Shown: one piece after another, positions 59,220-64,000 of the stretch
How the letters are laid out: every line of letters starts with the position of its first letter
Numbering within the stretch: position 1 is the first letter of the stretch
NCBI RefSeq assembly: GCF_016798325.1
Contig: NZ_JAERVO010000002.1
Span: 248,001-312,000 of the forward strand
Direction of reading: 5' to 3'
DNA from: Marinobacter mangrovi
Lineage (GTDB): Bacteria; Pseudomonadota; Gammaproteobacteria; Pseudomonadales; Oleiphilaceae
Length of the DNA: 64,000 nt
Made by a program: the position numbers and the translations under genes
Notes under the pieces: model-generated
Told to the model about the DNA's origin: nothing
The model's input: only the letters and a program-made list of their open reading frames with translations
Database searches by the model: none

Positions 59220-60120
59220 GAGCGGTCTCCTCGTTCACCTCGGCAAAGACTTTTTCCAGGTCGCGGCGCTGGGGTTCGAGTGCGTGCAGCGGAATGCCGG
59301 CACGGGTCAGGATTTCGACCACTTTGGGGGCGCAGTCCAGCGGGGCATCCAGGTGGTAACGGCCGGGCTGGTCGTCCACCGCTGTCAGCGCCCGGATCTC
59401 GTCCAGGGACTTCAGGTGCGGGCGCGGGTCGCCCTCGACACTGAGCAGCAGGCCGCCGGATTGCTGCAACTCTTCGAGCTTGGCGTCGACCACCAGTTCG
59501 CCGGCGCGCATGATCAGCACCCGCTCACACACCGCCTGCACTTCCTGCAGGATGTGGGTGGAGACGATGACCGTGGCGTGCCTGGCCAGGTCCCGGATCA
59601 GGTCCCGCATCTGGCGGATCTGGGTGGGGTCGAGGCCATTGGTGGGTTCGTCGAGGATCAGGATGTCCGGCGAATGCAGCAGCGCCTGGGCCACGCCGAC
59701 ACGCTGGCGATAACCCCGCGACAGGGTCTGGATGCTGGCGGTGGCCTTGGCCTTGAGATCGGCCCGGCGGATGGCGTTGGCGATGGCCTTGTCGCGCTTG
59801 TCTTCCGGCACGTCGTGCAGGGCGGCCTGGAAGGCCAGGTAGTCGATGACCGTCATCTCCGGCCAGACCGGGCAGTTCTCCGGCAGGTAGCCGATGCGTT
59901 TCTGCATCATGCGGGTGTCGGGGCCGAGCACGAGATCGTCGATCTTCACAGTGCCGGCCGTGGGTTCGAGATAGCCGGTCAGCATCTTCATGATCGTGGT
60001 CTTGCCGGCGCCGTTGTGGCCGAGCAGGCCGACCACTTCACCGTGACCGATCCGGAAGCTGACATCCCTGACCGCGGTCAGGTCGCCGTAGCGGCGTGTC
60101 AGGTTTTCCACCTGAATCAT
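59212..60120 (-). CDS. ABC transporter ATP-binding protein (GldA-like)
   Basis: 302 residues. Walker A GHNGAGKTTIMK near 40, the ABC signature LSRGYRQRVGVAQALLHSPDI, Walker B ILILDEPTNGLDP and the switch His in IVSTHILQEVQ, plus a C-terminal regulatory tail of about 80 residues. Pairs with the GldFG-like permease and DUF4340 protein that follow on the same strand. GGAGAAA lies 8 nt before the ATG. It is the first gene of the three-gene operon. Confidence 0.9.
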   Translation of the reverse strand: MIQVENLTRRYGDLTAVRDVSFRIGHGEVVGLLGHNGAGKTTIMKMLTGYLEPTAGTVKIDDLVLGPDTRMMQKRIGYLPENCPVWPEMTVIDYLAFQAALHDVPEDKRDKAIANAIRRADLKAKATASIQTLSRGYRQRVGVAQALLHSPDILILDEPTNGLDPTQIRQMRDLIRDLARHATVIVSTHILQEVQAVCERVLIMRAGELVVDAKLEELQQSGGLLLSVEGDPRPHLKSLDEIRALTAVDDQPGRYHLDAPLDCAPKVVEILTRAGIPLHALEPQRRDLEKVFAEVNEETAHA

Positions 60121-60427
60121 GTTGGTTTCTCCGTTGATTCCTGGAATGGGGTTGCGTTTCGCCCTGCCAGCGCAGGGTGGCGGTCAGATGGGCGGTGGAG
60201 GATGGTGGTTGAGGAAGCAACGGTTTACCGGATGAACGGTCGATCTCGCATCAGTCATTGCAGATTCCGTATGTCCTGTTGTTTGAATGGGATTGCTCGA
60301 AAAAGTCCCGACGCGGTTCCGGGAACGGTCCGGTTTGGAAGGACTGACGCGTGTCACTGAAGTTCCGACCGGCAATTGAGCAAGATCAACTGTCGTCGGA
60401 TGCGGGAGGCATTGATCGAACACACTT

Positions 60428-60446
60428 AAAAATGAGAATTATTTGC
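60428..60446. promoter_or_regulatory. Fur-like box upstream of the AraC regulator
   Basis: AAAAATGAGAATTATTTGC agrees with the 19-nt Fur consensus at 13 of 19 positions. Located 63 nt before the AraC gene ATG (60509). Confidence 0.5.
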
Positions 60447-60508
60447 GGTAAATTGTGGCGCTCGGATCAGAGGCTGATAGGGCCGTTGTGACTGGCGAGG
60501 CGTCTCTC

Positions 60509-61489
60509 ATGAATTCTGCGAACAGTGCGATTGCAGCGCGTTCTTTCCGGGTTCGGGATTTTCTCGATTTCGGGAAGCAGTACGGTATGGATTATTGCTT
60601 CGATGGTCTGCCTTCAGGTGGGGACTATGTCGATAACGGGGCGGGAGAGACTGTCGTGGCCCGGGGGCGGATTCGGGAGCTGGCCCTGCCATCGGGGTTC
60701 CGGTTTACCGGATCGGAGCTGGAGGTGTTCCACCGCTACCGTTCGATCTCGTTGGGGCATGCGCCTCTGCTGATCGTCGTCGTCCTGGAAGGACGCATCG
60801 ATCTGTCCGTAGGTGCTGTGCGTCGTTCGCTGCACGCTGGCGAGGCCGTCAGTCTGCAACTGCGTCCGGAGCACGCGCTGGAAGCCTCCCAACCGGCGGG
60901 GCAGATATTGAAGACGCTGACCCTGGCTTTCGATCCGGCGTGCCTGCATCGGGCCAGTCCCGAAAGCAGCACCCTCACGTCCTTGCTGCAGGGCATCCGG
61001 CGTCCGGTGTTGGGCTGGCGGGTTTCGTCAGCCTTGCTCTCCCAGTTGGAGCATGGTCTGGATATGGCCGTACCGGCGCTTCAGAAAAACCTGATCCTCG
61101 AGGGACTTGCGCTGCAGCTGGTCGGCCACGGTTTGCCGGAAGAGGGCGAATTTCCGGACCGCGACCAAAACGGAAGCGCCCGCGAACGCCAGCGACTGGA
61201 AGCCGTCCGGCAATTGCTGGAGTTTGCGCCGACGGAGGAATATACCCTGGAGGGGCTGGCCCAGCACGCCGCCATGAGTGCCAGCAGTCTGCGTAGCAAG
61301 TTCCGGGCGACTTACGGTGTCTCGGTGTTCGACTACCTTCGCCAATGCCGTCTGGAACTGGGTAAACGCTATCTGGAGCAGGGCTACAGCGTCCAGCAAG
61401 CCGCCCATCGCGCCGGCTACCGGCACGCCACCAACTTTGCCACGGCCTTCCGCCGTGTATTCGGTGTGTCTCCCCGCGCACTGCACTGA
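60509..61489 (+). CDS. AraC-family regulator of the siderophore-receptor type (PchR-like)
   Basis: 326 residues from ATG 60509, with GAGG 9 nt upstream. The N-terminal 200 residues are an unclassified sensing domain. The C-terminal HTH_18 (about 240-326) has LEGLAQHAAMSASSLRSKFRATYGVSVFDYLRQCRLELGK and AHRAGYRHATNFATAFRRVFGVSPRAL. This type, upstream of a TonB siderophore receptor and under a Fur-like site, typically activates the receptor when its ferric siderophore is present (as PchR and YbtA do). The ligand is inferred, not known. Confidence 0.88.
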   Translation: MNSANSAIAARSFRVRDFLDFGKQYGMDYCFDGLPSGGDYVDNGAGETVVARGRIRELALPSGFRFTGSELEVFHRYRSISLGHAPLLIVVVLEGRIDLSVGAVRRSLHAGEAVSLQLRPEHALEASQPAGQILKTLTLAFDPACLHRASPESSTLTSLLQGIRRPVLGWRVSSALLSQLEHGLDMAVPALQKNLILEGLALQLVGHGLPEEGEFPDRDQNGSARERQRLEAVRQLLEFAPTEEYTLEGLAQHAAMSASSLRSKFRATYGVSVFDYLRQCRLELGKRYLEQGYSVQQAAHRAGYRHATNFATAFRRVFGVSPRALH

Positions 61490-61565
61490 CCAGGGGCTTC
61501 TCGAGCCCATTTTGTCATCAGGCATACAAACCCTGTCATTCCGCATACCTATCTCAGATAAAAAA

Positions 61566-61584
61566 GAGAATAATTCGCATTAAC
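61566..61584. promoter_or_regulatory. Fur-like box upstream of the TonB receptor
   Basis: GAGAATAATTCGCATTAAC, 13 of 19 matches to the Fur consensus, 27 nt before the receptor ATG. The GAGGT ribosome site follows at 61602. Confidence 0.5.
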
Positions 61585-61610
61585 GTTTTTTCATTGAAAA
61601 TGAGGTATGC

Positions 61611-63740
61611 ATGTTCCGACCTTCCAGTTTGTCCCTTGCCGTCGCAGTTGCTCTCTCCGGTATGACCGGTGCGACTGCTGTTCTTGCCGCCGGGAATCAG
61701 GACGATTCCGTTGCGTTGGATGCATTGGAAGTGACCGCCACCCGCGGGGCGACCAAAACGGAAACCCCGTTTGTTGAAACCCCGCAGTCCATCTCCGTCA
61801 TCACCGACGACCAGATCGAAGAACAGGGCTCCAAAAGCGTCCAGGAAGCCACCCGTTACACCGCCGGTGTCTTTACCGAACAGTATGGCGCGACCGCCAG
61901 CCGTTACGACGCCATCAAGCTGCGGGGGTTCGGCAGCGACAGCATCGACAACCAGTACCTGGATGGCCTGAAGCTGCTGAACGACAAGGGCACCTACAGC
62001 ATCATGCAGATCGATCCGTACTTCCTGGAGCGGATCGAGGTGGTGAAGGGGCCGTCGTCCGTCCTGTACGGTCGTGCGGCGCCGGGCGGCATCGTGGCCC
62101 TGACCAGCAAGAAGCCCCTGTTCGAATCTCACTATCAGGTCCAGGCGGGCGTGGGGACGCAGGGGGAGGCCAGTCTCGGCTTCGATATTGGCAGTGAAGT
62201 CGGGGACTCGGGCAATGCGGCCTATCGACTGGTGGGGCGCGTCTATCACTCGGACACCCAGTGGGACAAGGTCCAGGAAGAGCACTACACGCTGGCGCCG
62301 TCACTGACGCTGGATCTCAGTGATGCCACCACCCTGACGCTGATGGCCTACCTGCAGAAAGACCCGGAAGGCGGCTTTTATGGCGGCTTCCCGGCGGATG
62401 GCACCCTCTACAGTCATAACGGCCAGAAGATCCCGACCGATTTCTACGACGGCGAACCGGCCTACGAAGAGTTTGATCGCGAACAGGCGATGATCGGCTA
62501 TCAGCTCGAACACCGTTTCAACGACGTCTGGTCCGCTCGTCAGAATTTTCGCTATCTGAACAGCAAGGTGGATTATGGACAGGTCTACAACTCAGGCGTC
62601 TGGTCCGGCGATGAGCTGCCCCGGACCTATTTTGGCGCCGACGAAGAGCTCAATGCCCTGGCCATCGATAACCAGTTGATCGCGGAGTTCGGGTGGGGCG
62701 CAACCGATCATACCGTCCTCACCGGGCTGGACTACCAGAAGCGCGACACCGATGCCGACTGGTCCTACGGTTCCGGATTCGCCGCCATCAATCCGTTTGA
62801 CCCGGTCTATGGCAGTTCCGGCACCGTCGTACCCTATCAGGACAACGATCGGGAGCTGGAGCAGACCGGCGTCTACCTGCAGGATCAGGTTGCCCTGGAT
62901 CATTGGCGTGTGACACTGGGCGGTCGCTACGACTGGGTGGACATCGACAACACGAGCGACTACCTCCTGACCGGTTCATCCACGCGCCAGAGCAAGGACG
63001 ACGAGCAATTCAGTGGCCGTGCGGCCCTGATGTACCTGTTCGATAACGGTGTTGCGCCGTACGTCAGCTACTCCGAATCGTTCAGCCCGAGCGCGAACCT
63101 GGATGAGAATGGTGATCTGCTCGACGCGACCGAAGCGGAGCAGTATGAGCTTGGCCTCAAGTACCAACCGGTCGGTACGGCGGATCGCTACAGCGTTGCC
63201 GTGTTCCAGATTGACCAGGACAATGTGGCCAACCTGATCCAGACCGAAGGCAACAACCCCAGCTATTACCGTCCGATCGGCAAGGTTCGGTCACAAGGGC
63301 TGGAGCTGGAGGCCGCGACACGGGTTACCCAAAACGTCACGCTTCAGGCCAGCTACACCTACACCGACGTGGAAGTGCAGAAATCCACGACGGGCACGGA
63401 AGGCAAGACACCGGTCGCTACGCCGGAACACATGGCTTCTGCCTGGGGTTCCTACGAATTCCTGGACGGTGTGCTGAACAGTCTCAGGACCGGGTTGGGT
63501 GTCCGTTACATCGGCACCAGCTGGGCCAACGAGTCCAACACCCTGAAAGTGCCGCACTACACGGTGGTGGATGCCAGCATCAAGTATGATCTGGCGAACG
63601 TCGGACTCAAGGGCGTAACGGCGCAACTGAACGCCAATAACCTGTTCGACAAGGACTATGTGGGGGCCTGCTACAGCGAGTATCGCTGCTATTACGGCGC
63701 CGAGCGCAGCGTCAAAGCCACCGTAACCTACGATTTCTAA
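61611..63740 (+). CDS. TonB-dependent siderophore receptor (FhuA/FoxA-like)
   Basis: 709 residues. Signal peptide (LAVAVALSGMTGATAVLAAG), a TonB-box-like stretch (ALDALEVTATRG), plug domain (about 55-165: ETPQSISVITDDQIEEQ, LRGFGSD, VVKGPSSVLYGRAAPGGIV) and a 22-strand barrel. The C-terminal YVGACYSEYRCYYGAERSVKATVTYDF pattern, with the Cys pair near the end and terminal Phe, is that of hydroxamate receptors such as FhuA and FoxA. Imports a ferric siderophore with TonB energy. No siderophore biosynthetic gene is in the window, so xenosiderophore scavenging is suggested. Confidence 0.93.
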   Translation: MFRPSSLSLAVAVALSGMTGATAVLAAGNQDDSVALDALEVTATRGATKTETPFVETPQSISVITDDQIEEQGSKSVQEATRYTAGVFTEQYGATASRYDAIKLRGFGSDSIDNQYLDGLKLLNDKGTYSIMQIDPYFLERIEVVKGPSSVLYGRAAPGGIVALTSKKPLFESHYQVQAGVGTQGEASLGFDIGSEVGDSGNAAYRLVGRVYHSDTQWDKVQEEHYTLAPSLTLDLSDATTLTLMAYLQKDPEGGFYGGFPADGTLYSHNGQKIPTDFYDGEPAYEEFDREQAMIGYQLEHRFNDVWSARQNFRYLNSKVDYGQVYNSGVWSGDELPRTYFGADEELNALAIDNQLIAEFGWGATDHTVLTGLDYQKRDTDADWSYGSGFAAINPFDPVYGSSGTVVPYQDNDRELEQTGVYLQDQVALDHWRVTLGGRYDWVDIDNTSDYLLTGSSTRQSKDDEQFSGRAALMYLFDNGVAPYVSYSESFSPSANLDENGDLLDATEAEQYELGLKYQPVGTADRYSVAVFQIDQDNVANLIQTEGNNPSYYRPIGKVRSQGLELEAATRVTQNVTLQASYTYTDVEVQKSTTGTEGKTPVATPEHMASAWGSYEFLDGVLNSLRTGLGVRYIGTSWANESNTLKVPHYTVVDASIKYDLANVGLKGVTAQLNANNLFDKDYVGACYSEYRCYYGAERSVKATVTYDF

Positions 63741-63902
63741 TTCCGTCCAACTCAGGGCCGGGCAACGGACTGTCCGGCCAGCCGATCCCGCTGCCAACCG
63801 GCTTGCAATTTCCCCGCAAAAACCCAACGCTGTACTCAGGGACAAACGATATCCACTTATAAACCTGTCGAGCCCTCCCCGTTTGGGGGCAAGGAGTTCA
63901 GC

Positions 63903-64000
63903 ATGGTTGGTTCCAACGATTCGGCATTGCTCCTGGTCGATATCCAGAACGATTTCTGCTCCGGCGGCAGCCTGGCGGTTCCCGGTAGCCAGGAGATCTT
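63903..64000 (+). CDS. pncA: Nicotinamidase (PncA-type), 5' part
   Basis: Runs off the right edge after 32 codons. AAGGAG lies 7-8 nt before the ATG. The visible part, ALLLVDIQNDFCSGGSLAVP, matches the isochorismatase-fold nicotinamidase start with the catalytic Asp (D of VDIQNDF). Converts nicotinamide to nicotinate in NAD salvage. The rest of the gene is outside the window. Confidence 0.85.
   Translation, partial: MVGSNDSALLLVDIQNDFCSGGSLAVPGSQEI

Noticed and set aside
57030-59444. An 804-codon open frame on the plus strand opposite the GldFG-like gene
   Set aside because: Antisense shadow in GC-rich DNA: no recognisable protein motifs, while the minus strand encodes a clear ABC permease-GldG protein.

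Overview
This window reads as high-GC, gene-dense chromosomal DNA from a free-living, probably marine gammaproteobacterium. Marinobacter and related Pseudomonadales/Oceanospirillales are the best guess, inferred from gene content: sulfide oxidation genes, a DUF6160 surface protein, an ECF41 module, 8-oxoguanine deaminase and an NSS-type sodium-coupled transporter. No rRNA, tRNA, CRISPR array, integrase or transposase was seen. Because GC is high, many long antisense frames are open, and they were left out.

Layout. 1-9.7 kb: a cut-off DUF2156 protein, a periplasmic L,D-transpeptidase, an MFS exporter, a YpfJ-type zinc protease, a large MscK-like channel, an RsuA-type pseudouridine synthase and an M48 protease that ends in a pilin-like segment. 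9.7-14.7 kb: an ECF41 sigma-factor operon (AhpD-like protein, sigma factor, RidA) with a textbook ECF41 promoter, then a GFA protein, class I aldolase, a GNAT and an HPP membrane protein. 14.9-20.3 kb: a PAS-GGDEF-EAL protein, a DksA/TraR zinc finger, a patatin, a DUF1127 protein, a CBS protein and a small membrane protein. 20.6-23.9 kb: a cytosine operon (permease, short PucR regulator, deaminase). 24.2-29.3 kb: an AraC regulator, two exported surface proteins and a solute-binding protein. 29.4-31.7 kb: ohr/ohrR with an operator, and a sirtuin. 31.7-33.7 kb: an eroded stretch with remnants of a partner-switching module (STAS and PP2C damaged, ATPase intact), a VanZ-like gene and a probable chemoreceptor tail. 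33.7-41 kb: a perfect FNR/Anr box, cfa, two divergent L,D-transpeptidases, a thioesterase, a fatty-acid-hydroxylase-like protein with a divergent LysR regulator, and cysQ. 41-44.5 kb: 8-oxoguanine deaminase divergent from an NCS2 nucleobase transporter. 44.8-48.8 kb: an AI-2E-family protein, an NSS transporter and leucine dehydrogenase. 49.7-54.8 kb: TauE/SafE and a sulfide operon (persulfide dioxygenase, sulfide:quinone reductase, SulP). 55.2-60.1 kb: an ABC transporter of the GldA/GldFG type with DUF4340. 60.4-64 kb: an AraC regulator and a TonB siderophore receptor, both with Fur-like sites, and the start of pncA.

Themes. Nucleobase salvage for nitrogen links the cytosine operon and the 8-oxoguanine/NCS2 pair, which share a promoter-region motif. 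Sulfide detoxification, peroxide defence (Ohr/OhrR) and iron uptake form further functional blocks. Two copies of a paired inverted-repeat element (30.6 kb and 54.8 kb) mark intergenic sites. The most unusual observations are the decayed partner-switching module, the M48-pilin fusion, the ECF41 promoter and the shared nucleobase motif.
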